Below, piece by piece: positions 32,161-43,699 of a stretch of 64,000 nt of DNA. The stretch covers positions 7,647,501 to 7,711,500 of the forward strand of contig CANUEZ040000156.1 in assembly GCA_948099385.1 (NCBI GenBank), given 5' to 3'. Position numbers and translations under genes: made by a program. The notes below the pieces were generated by a model. It made no database searches. It was given only the letters and a program-made list of their open reading frames with translations, and was not told where the DNA came from. Position 1 is the first letter of the stretch, and each line of letters starts with the position of its first letter. The DNA is from Fasciola hepatica (Eukaryota > Platyhelminthes > Trematoda > Plagiorchiida > Fasciolidae).

Positions 32161-32459
32161 CCGGCGAACGGAGTTGTCGTTTAGCGCTACGGGAACCGGA
32201 TGGTCACTATACTGGACCTGGATGGTCTATTCAGTCGTAGAATTTATGTTGACCAGGTACTCCTGAATGAAGAAGGTCATTCCGATATCGTTTCGCCTGT
32301 TGTTGCACAATCTGATTATTCTGATCTAGGTACATTTGAATGCGAGCATCCCACGGAAAGACCAAGTATTCGAAGACCTGAAAGAATATGTACGTTGCCA
32401 CGAAGAGATTAAAAACAGCCCCACTTCCATCCGCCTTGCAGCGGATATGATATTCCACA

Positions 32460-32629
32460 TTGACCCCTTCTGTTTTGCTCTATTGTATCTTGTCCGCTGT
32501 GATAAGCACATGTGCCCCACATGATACCGCTCATTCGAAATAATGCGCCACTTCCTATTCGGTGTTAGTGTTCTTGGTTCTCGGTAGTTCAGTGCTGGGT
32601 TGAACACATTCAATCCATTTGATATTACA
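32460..32629 (+). repeat. Gypsy-B 3' LTR (3' portion)
   Basis: Partner of 28,501-28,670, same length by eye alignment, ending GATATTACA. Divergence is high (about a third of positions), in line with an old insertion. Confidence 0.65.
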
Positions 32630-33099
32630 TTTTGCTACCTCTGGGCTGAATATTGACTAATGCTGACCGCCAAATGTATGAATATTGTGTTTGTATTTTT
32701 CAACACACAAATAGAACCGTAGAACTTGCAGAGCATTCACGTTTTTGATTTGGGTTCAGAGTCGAATCGTGCCACTGTTTGCTTCGGGGCCTCGAGGTGC
32801 TATCCAGAATGAGTGAACCTTATTAGTCGTCGAGTCGAGCAATGAATCGTTGATCAGGCTTCACCCGGACCAGAACTTGAGCGTTTCGGAAGTTAAAGGA
32901 GTGAGGGCAGCCATTACGGGGCAACCTACTGTCTGGTCTCCCACCACCCCGAGGACCTTTGCCCCCACTCGTCACGGGCCGTCGTCATTTGAGCCTGTTA
33001 TTGCAAGCTCTGTTCAGTTCAATCTTAGTTTTGTTTCCAGGATGTGATACTGTAATTCTTGACCATCCAGTTTCTTGTAACAGAGAGCTCCTTGCATAT
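32630..33099. other. Unassigned sequence
   Basis: Nothing recognisable on either strand. Confidence 0.4.
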
Positions 33100-34370
33100 C
33101 CTGGTGCTTCGGAGATATGGAGATAGAAGTCTTCTCTCGGTCCCTGAAGGCAGAGAAAAAAATGATAATGCACGGCAGTGTGTCAAAAATTCCTTTTCTA
33201 CACCCACATCCTCCTTATGGTGACTCATTTACCAGGGCGGAAGAGGAAGTCCACAATGATGCCCTACGATCTCGTGCAGGGCTGTTTTCTCCTGGTCCTC
33301 CAACACCTTGTTTGCTCCGTCTTGATTTCGGTTAGATGCAGTAATGGACATTGCCTCGACCAAAAAATCTGGCAGTTTATTCCAGTCATTTCCCACATTG
33401 GTTGCAAGCGAGTGCCTTTTGTTCCGTGTTCGTGGTCCCTGCTTTCTAGGCCTCCATAGTAAATCTCAGATTTGCTTTCCCACTGGGCTGGGAGGGTCGT
33501 TAGCTTTTTACTGCTCTGCAGGCAGTCCCCCTATATATGTTAAAAACGCTCACCAGATCGCCTTTTCTTCTCCCACCCAGCGAGAATAGATTCTGCAATG
33601 GTCGAAGCATTCCACGGAAAAGCATCATACCTGCTGTAGAGCTTCAAAGACTACCACTATGTATGGAACCCAGGCTGGGAGACCATAATTCAGATGGGGT
33701 CCAAACAAAATCTTGCAAAGCGGCAGGAGGAATTTTGGTTTCCTCGAGCCCGCAGCGGTTTTCCTACGGTGGAGGGAGCTCGTGAGGCTTTTTTTGCTTC
33801 TTATCAAAATAGATTACTCGGCTTCAAGCCCATCTCTGCCATTATACTCAAAACCTGGCTCCTTGTGTCTGCCTAGTTCTACCTGGTCCCCCGGCGGGCT
33901 CATGTAACGAGTAGGCCACGGTCCTACGTCATCAATGAAGTGCTGACTCTGCTGCCTTGCGGGGAAGGCCCCACTTTGCTGACAAATGGAGAATTTTGTC
34001 TTAGCAAATTTATATGTTATCCCCCGTGGAAGACCCAATAATTTTTATGTGTATCTGCAAGCTTGTGACATGGGCCCTCTGGCTGCTTTGCCAGGTCGTT
34101 CACAAACAGCGAAAACAATAAGGGGGCCGGACACCGGTCCCTGAAGAATTTCACCAAAAAGCCTTTCATCAAAGAAAGTAATACTCCGACCTGAAACCCT
34201 CTGTTCCCCGGACCCCTCACCATCCAGTTGTGCCATTATGTTCCTGTTCTGAAAATCCTTAGCTCCTGATCAAGTAATCTATGATTTTCAGAATCAAAGG
34301 ATTTTGGAAATCCAGATAGCAAAATTAAATTTGTCCTGCACTATTCAGTCTCCTCGGCACCTAATCTAGG
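33100..34370 (-). pseudogene. CR1-C, CR1-like LINE RT 3' half (decayed)
   Basis: Reading down the minus strand in shifting frames: a DFxKAFD-like block near 34,300; GPVSGPLIVFAVCERPGKA and LADTHKNYWVF (34,236-34,017; usual GSVLGP...FADD, the catalytic pair replaced by ADT); LCKILFGPHLNYGLPAWVPY (about 33,730-33,670); RNLFSLGGRRKGDLVSV-like sequence (about 33,580); and a GTKGTRLQP...NCQIFW block at about 33,400. This is the usual CR1 order, ending in the C-terminal region. Heavily mutated, 5'-truncated. Confidence 0.68.
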
Positions 34371-34400
34371 ACCACGGTGCTATCCAATAGCCTATCAGTT

Positions 34401-35222
34401 CTGCCCCCGTGTCAGCCCTAATTTCCGGCTACTTGTTATCTATGCTAGAGGCTTCCGCGCTCGCCAAGATAAACCATGGACTTCCTTGTCCTTCTCTTGC
34501 CTTTTTTAATGCGGCCACCTGTTGCTGTGATTTTTTACGCCCAAGAGCCTGGCCGTCTTCTGTGCTGCGCTCAAATATAGATTTTCTCTATTCCTCTAGT
34601 AGTTGTTCCGTTCGGCTCCCCTGCTGTGATCAGCTTGCTACACTGCTGCACCATCCACACAGCAACCTTTTTTTGTTATTTATTTTCATGCTGCCTCGAG
34701 CTTTCAGTAACCTGCAACTTGTGGCTTCCAGGTGGCGGCAGCTTTATAGTGGCTGTGTTTTACTCTAGAGATGAGCACTGGTCGACTGTTTCATTATACC
34801 TAATGGGGCCGTATCACCGAGAAAGATGCTGGTCGCCCCCCCTCGTCGATGCCTTCAGCCTTTGGCAGCCGCCGAGAACCCATCTCTTTTCCTGTGGCTT
34901 AAAACTGTTCTACTGTGGGACGCAGTCGACATCTTTTGGAATTTCCCCTGATTTTTACCGGCGCAATCCCACTACTCGCCCAACGGCGACCTATTCTTGG
35001 AATTCCGCCATAAGCAGCAGACTTATTACGCAATACTTCGAGGCGCTTTCGCTCCGTTTGCCGCAATTTACGGATGACTCGGAAACACCGCAAATTGCTT
35101 CGTCTTGGTTTCTACTGGTGGCAATATCACTAGACATTCATAATTCGACAGCCTTGAAAGCTGGAAGCAGATTAAACTTTATTCCATTTGGGAAAGTATC
35201 ATCGCCCTTCCGGGCTAAAATA
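34401..35222. other. Unassigned sequence with one long ORF
   Basis: A 205-codon plus-strand ORF (34,626-35,243) is open but shows no recognisable domain; its frame has no sign of conserved blocks. It may be chance or eroded repeat sequence. Confidence 0.4.
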
Positions 35223-35278
35223 CCCCCCCCCCGGAGGAGTTAAACATTTCGGTGACTCCGAATAATAATAATAATAAT
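35223..35278 (+). repeat. Homopolymer (C)10 and microsatellite (AAT)6
   Basis: Ten C at 35,223-35,232, and six AAT units at 35,261-35,278. The AAT run directly abuts the dispersed repeat at 35,279, where it would be a (ATT)n tail on the minus strand. Confidence 0.85.
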
Positions 35279-35375
35279 GGTATATTTCTCGACCATGGTC
35301 GAGACGCACGCGCAAGCGCATGATCATGGTGTACAACATTACTCATAACAATGAACTATACAAGAATATCAAGAA
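35279..35375 (-). repeat. Dispersed promoter-like repeat, copy 2, with an 18-base palindrome
   Basis: Reverse complement of the segment at 24,862-24,965, aligned over about 90 bases. It contains the perfect palindrome TCTCGACCATGGTCGAGA at 35,287-35,304; copy 1 has the same site with substitutions. Confidence 0.55.
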
Positions 35376-37305
35376 AGCTAGTCAAAATCGTCGGAGGCAA
35401 AGCAGCACAACTTGAGCTAGTTTTAATCGACCGAAATTATAAAGGTTCGCGCGGCAAACACGGTTTGGTTTCGAATCCGGGTTGGTTGGTGGTGGCCCGT
35501 GGGGATGCAAAATATGTCGTGAAAATATAGCGCTAAGGATGCGTTATAAACCAAAATAGTGCAAGCTGTGGATTACGGAGGCCTATTGGGGTTCCATGAA
35601 CGGAATAAGTTATGAACATGAACAGATAAGAAATGAATGGGAGTACACTCGTGAACTTTGGTGAATAGGAGAACGGCTCACTATGAAGACGCCGATGGCC
35701 CGGAATGACGGATATTCCCGGTCTCAATAAACGGAGTGCATCATGAACAGGGGAAACATGAACAAACTGCGTGTAAGTGGACTAGGAAACGTTAATGAAT
35801 GTGAAGGAAACAGCAATCCATATAAAAGATGAGTTTAGGTTCAGGATCAATAACCCGTATCATTCAGAAAAAAGGAGCGCAACTTGAAGGCCTTGAATTG
35901 GTGAAGAATCAATTTCAAGCCAGGTAACGATCAAAAGAAAAATGAAATCTTGCAAAAGAAAACTGAGTAAAAAACCCCCGCGTAGGCTCGCGCCTTATTG
36001 TTCTGTTAAGCTGACAAAAATATATTGACTTATTGATTCTCAGTGATATTCGGCGTCATCATTGGGAACCACGGATGGGGCGGGGGATAAGTGGACTTGC
36101 TTTCGGATGGCGTATCGAAATTTAATGAGTAAAAAATTCCTCTGTTGCGTATTCTGGCTTTGTCGTTGGATTGTTTCCTATGAGACCAGTGTGATGTGCA
36201 GCATCCCGTGGGTATAGATCATCAGGCGGGGTAAGTGACGTGTCAGTCAATCAGTAGAAGGTAGCTTGTGAACTGTTATTTGTGAAGACTCCAGCGGTGA
36301 CATCAGTAGCAGAGGTGTTACGTCGGAAGGCGCCTGTCAATCTACTGGTAAGCAGTTGGGAGTGTTTTAGGTCGTGTGGCTCGATTGCAATCCCGTTTGG
36401 TATAAAAGATTCCATTTAGGTCTCTGTCAGTACGGGTCGAGGTGTGGACCTTGGTCACCGAAACTGGAGCCCGAGAGAGTGGACGACGACAAACCTGAAA
36501 TAAATGATGTTAGCAGTCTGGACGTGGTTCCAGCTGAGTGATAATAATAAATGGCGACAGTTAATAATGAACTGGTTGGGTTTATATGAACGGTCGGTGC
36601 ACATTTCATATTTTGGTCTGGGTTTAAATTCGAGAGTTTAAATAACGTAGGGTTGATAAGTACTACTTCAGGCTTGCAAGATAGCGTAAACCGGGTGGGC
36701 TGCTGCGTCTGCATTTCAAAGGATAAATGGTTTGCACGCAATTAGAAGTTCTGGAGAGCAATTAGATAAGAATGCAGAAAGAACCACTAGGTCATCGGTG
36801 GTGATGCGTTAGAGAAAATTGTTATCATGCACAGAAACGTGGACGTATGGTGTTCTGTGCTCCTACTCGGTAGTGCCGGCCTACTAAAATTTAATTTGAA
36901 TGTGAGCAGGGAAATCTAATGACTCGGTGGTTGCTTGAATATCGTATTTGTTATAAGAGTGAGGAGAGATAGTAAGTGGGGAATGGAAAAATATGAACAG
37001 TTCTCCGTGTTCATTTTTTGTAGACTCAAGTGAGGCAGGTGTTGGTCATTTGTTGCCTCCATATGTTATCCATGTCAGTGGGCTTAAAGTCCAGGCTGCG
37101 GTAGTGATTGTAGTTGGCAGGGGGCTGTGGTTACTGTTAGGTAGGGTTGTAAACCTAAACGTGGCTTGGATGCTAGGACATCGAGAAGGCCGCTTTCTGA
37201 GAAAGATGGCGGAAGATTGGGGGGTATGGAAGGAAAACGTGACCGGTTTCCATTATGTTCTTTTCTTTATTTTTCCTTTTCCGGGCTTTACCGCGGCTGC
37301 CGTTA
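35376..37305. other. Unassigned sequence
   Basis: About 1.9 kb with short ORFs only. No retroelement block, RNA gene or tandem array was recognised. TATAAAAGA occurs at 35,822 and 36,401 but without other promoter support. Confidence 0.4.
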
Positions 37306-37600
37306 TTTGTCAGGTACGTCTTTTACGAAGAGCAACGGACTTCTTCTACGCGTATAACTTTCTGAGTTCTTCTGACGACCCGCTTGCCGCCACTCGATGT
37401 ATGACTGAAATGATTAAACCTCAAAAAGCACGATGGTACAAGCCTACAAGATGGACTTCCAGTGGCCATGAGTTGCCAAATGTTATCCCCGGGTCAGAGA
37501 AGACCGGACTTACAGAGGAGATTTTTGAATCCTCTTTACAAGTGGAGCGTGATCATGGAATCCGGTGGGATGCCAAAAACGATGAGTTCATATTCCGTCG
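37306..37600 (+). pseudogene. BEL-C, plus-strand BEL RT fragment
   Basis: The end of a 226-codon ORF matches BEL RT just after the fingers: RATDFFYAYNFLSSSDDP (usual HFYVDDFL; the YVDD motif reads YAYN, so both catalytic Asp are lost), then MTEMIKPQKARWYKPTRWTSSG and VERDHGIRWDAKNDEFIF. The homology ends at about 37,600, where minus-strand BEL sequence begins. The first 100 codons of the ORF are not BEL-like. Confidence 0.75.
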
Positions 37601-38960
37601 CAACTCATCAAATGATTTGCCATGGAACTTGGCCGCACAGTCGAAAACCACCTGCAGCTTTCGGGTTTCTTAGGGTTGGGAACCGGGTGTTGAGGTAAGT
37701 ACGAGACCCCCTTCCGGTTGTCGGTGGTTGCGGGCACCTTTCCAACGTAGCCGTAAGCTTCTTTTCGCCGGGGTACTTCTGCGTATCTTTCCCGCGGATC
37801 CTGGTCTCGAACAAATGGTTCTCTCAATCAAAGTGATCTTTGCAGAGAGTAGTCTCTGTTATCAACCCAAGGGTCGGCTGGTGTGGGCCATGGGAGGGGA
37901 ACCCCGAGCTGCTTTCAAGGCATCTAGTTCCTTGCCACGCTGTCTGCAGAGTGAGATGGTCTTCTTGGGACAACGATTGTCTCTCGTCTGCGATGTCATG
38001 AAACTAGGCTTTATACGGCCTCTGCAACTGGTACTCTATGCCGTCCATTTCGGCTGATATGTAATTCACCGAACCACATGCCCCTACTGGATCATATAAT
38101 ATCAGTACGAATGTTGCGCGTACGGCACGAGGTGCATGGCGGTTGCCCGCTCCCTGGTCAAGTACCCAATGTGCCTCTGGTACGTCGCAGCCAATGGGGA
38201 GGTCCACTTCGGCGTCTTCCCAGTCTACAACGGTTACATCCCGCAGGTCTGGCCACCTAGTTAAAACTGCGTTCGCCGACCTTGGTGCTCGCTTGGGGAG
38301 ATTAACTGATGTAAAGGCTTTTGTTGGTTCAATTTGCTCGCTAGTGTCTCAGAAGATGAGCTGCAACCTCAAACGGCCATAAGTCATTACTTGTGTTCCG
38401 CCCACCGTGCTCACTGATAACGACGTCGCACCTTTAGCGAGCCGGTGTTTTTCCGGCAAACCTCTCCTTCACTAGGGGGTGTCCGATCCACTGGGAAAGA
38501 GAGCCAGCGCTTTCGCCACCCAAGTTGAGGCCACCACTCCCACGGCAACAACGCCTAAACGTAGTGGTTCACGGGTAGGCCGCGACTTTGAACAAATAAC
38601 ACTGGGCTTCGTGTTTGTCCCTGGTGTAGTTCCTCTCGTCTGGTGTAACAATGGATGATGTCTGCCCGCTCAACTTTCGTGACTACATCTGGTCCACGTT
38701 CGACAAGCTGCCACCCGGTGCATGGTGCCGAGGCAAATAAGGTCCGCTCCTGTCGTCCCCGCCATTCCCCAAAGTCCACCTATTGTGGCGTTGATGAACT
38801 TGGTGCATTCTAGTGGCCAATGGATGGCGTCATAGGACCTGCAACTCGGATGTGCTATAGCCTAGCGTGAAATAGCTTGTGCATTGGCCCAAGGCCGGTG
38901 TTCCGGATGTTCCCTTGCAGTGGTTTGAGCCTGGCTGGTACTAGGTTTGTTTATTCGGTT
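37600..38960 (-). pseudogene. BEL-D zinc-knuckle region, protease and start of RT
   Basis: A damaged knuckle region lies at about 38,840-38,560. The protease-to-RT connector is clear: IGCDVPEAHWVLDQGAG and GSVNYISAEMDGIEYQLQR (38,207-38,010). RT begins RERYAEVPRRKEAYGYV and VSYLPQHPVPNPKKP (37,827-37,650). In another frame the block VFDCAAKF follows, after which homology stops at about 37,600, before the catalytic residues. Confidence 0.78.
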
Positions 38961-38975
38961 ATTGTCCCAGATGAG

Positions 38976-39868
38976 TCATCCAAACCTACTGTAGGCTATC
39001 TTGGTTTGCCTTTCCAAGTATTCGGTCAAGTCTTCGAATTTGACCTCACGGTCGCCTCGGCTTATACGTTCCGCCTCTTCCTCCTCTTCCGCCCACCGAC
39101 CCTGTAGTTCGGGAGAGAGGTGACGGACTATGCCTTCCAAAGTGTGCACTGCATCGAAGTCAGCCCTGCAACGCGAACGGTCGAGGGCTATTGAACAGTT
39201 CTGCATTTTGATCGCTATGTTGGCCATGGTATAGACGTCGCCCTTGGTTCTTCTTGCCTCCACCATCAGGGCCTTCATTGGGTTACGGACTACCTTGAAC
39301 GGCTGGCCGAACAGGTCCCCCAAGATCTTCCATCCTGGTGTATATCCTTGTTTCGGTAGGGCATGGCACACCCATCGATAGCTTCTCTCGCTCGGCCTCG
39401 ACAGTGATGGTTCAGACAGAGAAGAATTTGCCCGGGGTCGGTTACCTCTTTTCGATGAAAATTTCGAACTGATCTATGATTTTGCAGTAGAGCTCGGATC
39501 TTCCGTCGGAAACCGTCAGTTCTACCCCTGGCAGATCGACCGTTGGTGGAGTTGATGTTCTAATTTGTCCTGATCCATCGAAAAGTCCTCATTCTTTGGC
39601 TTTTTGTTCACGCTCGTTTCGTCTACACTTCACTTGTGCTTCCTGGGCCTGCTGCCTAGCAGAAAACAGTTGTTGTTCCAGGTCAAATATCCTTAACCTA
39701 AATAGAGCGACTTTCTTGCAATCCATATTACTCTCAGTATTACATGAGCTAACACTGACAGGACTAGATGACCCAGCATTAGGAATCAAAAGTGCCCAAG
39801 ACCTCTTCAGCGACTTGCCGTATTACTTCCTGTCCAGATTCCAATTGCTTCCTTCCTTTCCTTGGCAC
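38976..39868 (-). pseudogene. BEL-D gag
   Basis: The minus strand starts with VPRKGRKQLESGQEVIRQV (the initiating ATG is GTG) and continues in a second frame as SSPVSVSSCNTESNMDCKK and LRIFDLEQQLFSARQQAQEA (39,789-39,589). It then gives DLFGQPFKVVRNPMKALM, VYTMANIAIKMQNCSIALD and HTLEGIVRHLSPELQGRW (39,371-38,976). These parallel BEL-A gag block by block. Stops and slips separate the pieces. Confidence 0.85.
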
Positions 39869-39905
39869 GTTGCGTATTTTATCGTCCCCAGTTGATCAGT
39901 TGAGT

Positions 39906-40280
39906 ATTGCAAGACACGACTGAGCAATGAGTAGCCAAATTTGCAACGGATCCTGAAATCAGAAGGCGACTGTCTGTGAAATTCCACTATACCGAATTAT
40001 TGAATGAACAATGATAACAACCGGATACAAACTTCGATTATGCGATCAGAGAGACTCAGAAAACGAGCACCGAAATGCGGCCTGCGAGAAAGGAGCACGT
40101 GCTTCACGCAGGACCGAAACGAGGATATGACAGAGTAGCACGCTGGACGCGAACAAACAAACGTTGATTCATGAAAATATACAATGCATACAAAAGCCAA
40201 TAGTGTAAATGAGCGAGTAATCTTAGGGAAATATGAAACTGCAGTGTTTCTTGGGAGATTTTTCAAAACCGATCGTTACA
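39906..40280 (-). repeat. BEL-D LTR
   Basis: About 375 bases, starting TGTAACGATCGG on the minus strand and sharing with the BEL-A LTR the segments GCGAACAAACAA, AGCACGTGC.TCACGCAGG, AATGAGTAGCCAAATTTGCAACGGATCC (one or two changes) and CGAAATCAGAAGGCGA (plus-strand orientation). Confidence 0.88.
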
Positions 40281-40590
40281 CCACCCATCAAAATCATCCC
40301 GAATCTTAGCAGGGTCAAAGGTTTGGAACAGGGGTACTGATTTTTCCTACCTACCTAAATCCTACCGTCAGTGGGCGTACCTAATAATTCTGATGTCAAC
40401 ATCCTACTAACGATCGCACTCGATCCGGTGGCCGCACCAGCGCGATGTTACTCTGCGTCGTCCATGAGATCGGCTGATCGAGGTTGGGTGTGACAGAGAA
40501 AAAGGTGCTAACTTCGGGAGAGCCGTTGTGCATCGGCCGCGTGTGCTTTTGTGTGTGTGTGGATGTGGGTGTCGTGGCTGAGGCGGCACT

Positions 40591-40930
40591 CTGGTATATG
40601 GGCAGTTAGTAGCAACTAAGAGAGATATCTTCCACAGTGCCAGTGAGAAAAGAGGAAAAATCAGCCTCGAGGTCTGTTTTGCTGGGAGTCAATAAGCAAA
40701 AACGTGTATCATGTACGTGTGTGATTGTGGGAGTGTGTTCAGGCGTGTAATCGAATCACTACTACTACTTTACATGCCAAAGGCCTTCCGTAACTTCAGC
40801 AAAGAACTGTGTGCACCGCTTTGTTTGGCTTTCATTTCGCACCACGGCAAGCAGTCCATCTATTCTAAGAGGGCTACCGTCAAACTACACTTGGCGCAGT
40901 AGGCAGTCTCTTCCACCTAGAGGACTGTCC
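40591..40930. other. Unassigned sequence
   Basis: Between the BEL-D and BEL-E pieces. A short plus-strand ORF (40,711-40,902) shows no recognisable block. Confidence 0.4.
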
Positions 40931-41310
40931 CGCAACTTTCACTGTCTGTGAAGAAACAAACAGGTTTGCGGAGGAGATAACCGAATCGCTGTTGAAGACT
41001 AGGTTCAAGCTAGGGAAATGTACGTCCAATTCATCTGAGTCGGGTACGTTGTTCAAGGCACAGGAGAAGCCGAGCGATTCCGTTCCTTTGCTTCAGCCAG
41101 ATGCTAATTTACATCCAGCATCAGGAGTACAGTGGGATAAGGGACATGATTACGAAAAGAGGTATATTGTCCAACTTGATTTCTTGTAATGATCCACTGG
41201 GTCCGGCTGCACCATTGAGCCTACCTGAAAAACTGCTTTCACAAAGATTTTGCAGAACAGAGGTGGGTTGGGAGTGGCCTCTGGATACTGTAAAAAAAGA
41301 CCAGTGGTAG
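40931..41310 (+). pseudogene. BEL-E, plus-strand BEL RT/RNase H connector fragment
   Basis: Plus-strand BEL blocks: SGVQWDKGHDY (usual LGIQWDAETDD), then in the next frame RGILSNLISCNDPLGP and LPEKLLSQRFCRTEVGWEWPLD. BEL-A reads RGILSAVSSLFDPLGF and GKILLQRLCRKKVDWDQSLD at 50,350-50,480. It is a short isolated piece in opposite orientation to BEL-D. Confidence 0.72.
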
Positions 41311-41425
41311 AAGCGAATGTTTCTTCTTGGGTCCAGACTCTACTAAGATCCTCAAAAGCGTGCGCAATACATGCAGATATATTGAGCCGGCTCGACCGAA
41401 CCTCATGTGGATCGCCGACGAATGA

Positions 41426-41779
41426 CCCTTTCGGCGTTGCTATGCCTTCATCCTAAGGGAAGGCCACAGATGCACAGATGAAAGACCGGAGGTCGATGGC
41501 CAAATACGCGCATTGCTGGTGGAAACTAACAAAGAAGTCGCACTATGGGATGTTTGTAAAGAGTGTCTGCTCAAGAGAGGTGGTGGCAAGTGCGGTTTCG
41601 ACGAGACAGACCAGGCTAAAGTCAAAGTTAACCAAATGTGTCTTCGGGTCATTGGAGCCGACGGACACTGAATTTATTTCGTTTATCTTTCATGGATCCC
41701 CCAAGAGGCTCAACTCCTCAAACGAGCTGAAGAGAACGTTTCCATCTTATTTGGTACGACGCTCAAGACCAACGATGAG
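41426..41779 (+). pseudogene. Possible decayed exon of an unidentified protein-coding gene
   Basis: One plus-strand frame reads as plausible protein for 118 codons with a single TGA at 41,669-41,671. Blocks are FILREGHRCTDERP, ALLVETNKEVALWDVCKECL, KCGFDETDQAKVKVNQMCL and, after the stop, AQLLKRAEENVSILFGTTLK. It ends ACGATGAG|GTAAATAC, a good 5' splice site match, and upstream there is a pyrimidine-rich stretch with AG. The protein family is not recognised, and no retroelement block fits. It could be a relic of a host gene exon or a chance open frame. Confidence 0.35.
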
Positions 41780-43699
41780 GTAAATACATAGAAACGTCAA
41801 ACCAGCGCACGTGAAATCTTCTGTAAAATAGTTGGAAACTTGGAAAGGCCGCTATATGAAAATATCACCTCTGTAAGGTCCTCTTCCTATCATTTTCCAA
41901 TGTTTTGCTATCAGCGCATTCTGTATGTGGCTACATCAGTGGAAATAAACTTTCTGTTGTGGAAACACCCTTGTATTTATTTCGACCCTTGGTTGAGAAC
42001 TTTCATTTTTTATTTTGTCACTTAGTTCATTCCCAGTCGGGTAGCCCTTCGCAGTTAACATACACTTAACTGCCCACAAATTCCGGCTGCCCGAAGCTTG
42101 TGTTCGTATAAGTCGATAGCTAAGGCCTTAAAACCCGGATAAGTGGAGTGAATTCTCAAGAAGCTCCGGAAATTTGCCCGTGAATAGCTAGCGGTAGACG
42201 TAGCCCACGCCGAGCGATACATGCACTAACTTTAGGAGTGCTGCGGATCAGGGTTATTCAGTGCCCCTGTCAACACCATGGACACCGATTTTCTCATGGA
42301 AATGCTTGGCGGGCGGTGTAAGACATACTTGTCGATATCCTCCAAACCACTACCACACGCCTGCACTGTTTGGATACGCGATTTACTCTTTATTATCCTT
42401 GTACCGCCTACGGCATACGTCAACGACTACACCCAAATCTTGTCGTCATCTAGCTCGCATGTGCCGTCGCATTTTTTGGTTTGACCTCTAACTGCCGTGA
42501 CGGTTGCATCTGGCCGTGAACTCTACCGAAATTTGGTTCACGCTGTCAACGGTTGTGGCCCTACAGCTGGGTTTTGTGTATAGTTTGCCTGCCTATAATT
42601 TATCCTGGCGCCGTAGAATCTGCGAATCGACCTTGTTTTTAATTTAAGATTCTTCGCCCTAGCTGCTCTTCACCATCAATCGGAACAAGGCAACACTTGA
42701 CAAAGAGGTCAGTTTTTCCGTGCAGACTACTTGGGGAAGCGAAAGCTGAAGAATCTTTTAACAAACATGCACTAGCTGCTGCTATGACAGACTGCGAATG
42801 TCTGAGAAAAATTAACCCCCGGAAATCTGGGTGAAGAGGACATACACTATTCTGGGAAGAGTAATACATTTGTACAATGGAGCAACAATAGCCGAATTTA
42901 TATAGCTAACGGATACAACCCAGAATCTTTGACAGAATAAGTGTGAAGTGACACGCTATACTTCTGGTATTCAATCACTTTGTTTTCCCGCCTATCAGCA
43001 CGAAATGGTCGATCATTCTGTTATTTAGATGATTGAGGTGAATTTGGTTTCGCAACCTACTCAAAAGATCCTTTTACGATTCATTGTGCCTTTTCCTACT
43101 GATTGTTTCCTTTCCGAAATTTCACCTGCAAAGATGCTCCAAGTTCCACAGCGGAACAGTCTTGAAGTATTTCGCGGGTGCGGTATTCTGAGTCCGATAT
43201 CCCAGGTCCCTGATAAATCTGTGGTCGTCAGTTAAATTCGTCGAGCTAAAACGAGGGTAAAGAAAGGCTGGGGAGGCAGCCAAAAGGCAAACCACACACT
43301 ACGTGAAAAAGTTTCTCATCTTGGACAGTTCCCTAACGGGAATGGGAGCTTTACAAATACAAAACTTACAGCAGACTGGAAAAGCAACGAAGGCGTCTAT
43401 TGATTTTGTGTTTCTGTTTTGAGAAAAACTATTACCTGAGGAAGACAAGGTAGGGCTCTGACTTTTTATTAAGGTTGTTTTATTCTGTGAAGGAAAAATA
43501 TCCCCCCGAAGGGCCCTACAGACAACACTTACCCCATGGCTAAACCATTATTTCGTGGACAGCGTACGTGGCATTGATCAAAAATCTGTATGCTCCGACG
43601 GCAGATGTAGTAGGTGGGACGGACGGAGAGGGATCACTTTTCCTGGCCCAATTCAAGTAAATGAAACTTCGAAAACTGATCGTCCCATCAAAATGTCCA
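41780..43699. other. Unassigned sequence
   Basis: Nothing recognisable beyond short ORFs; AT-richer than the retroelement cores. Confidence 0.4.

Larger units (their letters stand above)
28501..32629 (+). mobile_element. Gypsy-B, decayed Ty3/Gypsy LTR retrotransposon
   Basis: Plus-strand element with diverged LTR pieces (28,501-28,670 and 32,460-32,629, at least 170 bases each) and gag, protease, RT, RNase H and integrase in the usual Gypsy order. It is heavily broken by stops and frameshifts, with catalytic residues lost in protease and RT. It differs from Gypsy-A in every protein block, so it is a different Gypsy lineage. Its LTRs are far more diverged than those of Gypsy-A. No target duplication was found because the outer LTR ends are unclear. 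Confidence 0.82.
37600..40590 (-). mobile_element. BEL-D, minus-strand BEL fragment containing one LTR
   Basis: Reading the minus strand: 3' untranslated BEL sequence (40,590-40,281), one LTR (40,280-39,906), then gag, protease and the start of RT (39,868-37,600). The LTR is therefore flanked on both sides by internal BEL sequence. The 3' untranslated match includes a CCCACTGACGGTAGG-like block, AATCAGTACC and the polypurine-like GGGTGG just before the LTR, collinear with BEL-A 53,235-53,353. All parts are diverged from BEL-A and broken. Confidence 0.8.

Noticed and set aside
34626..35243. 205-codon plus-strand ORF as a real gene
   Set aside because: No domain, irregular composition and no conserved block; kept only as part of unassigned sequence.
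35455..35500. GGTTTCGAATCCGGG, like a tRNA T-loop
   Set aside because: No acceptor stem, A box or anticodon arm could be placed upstream.
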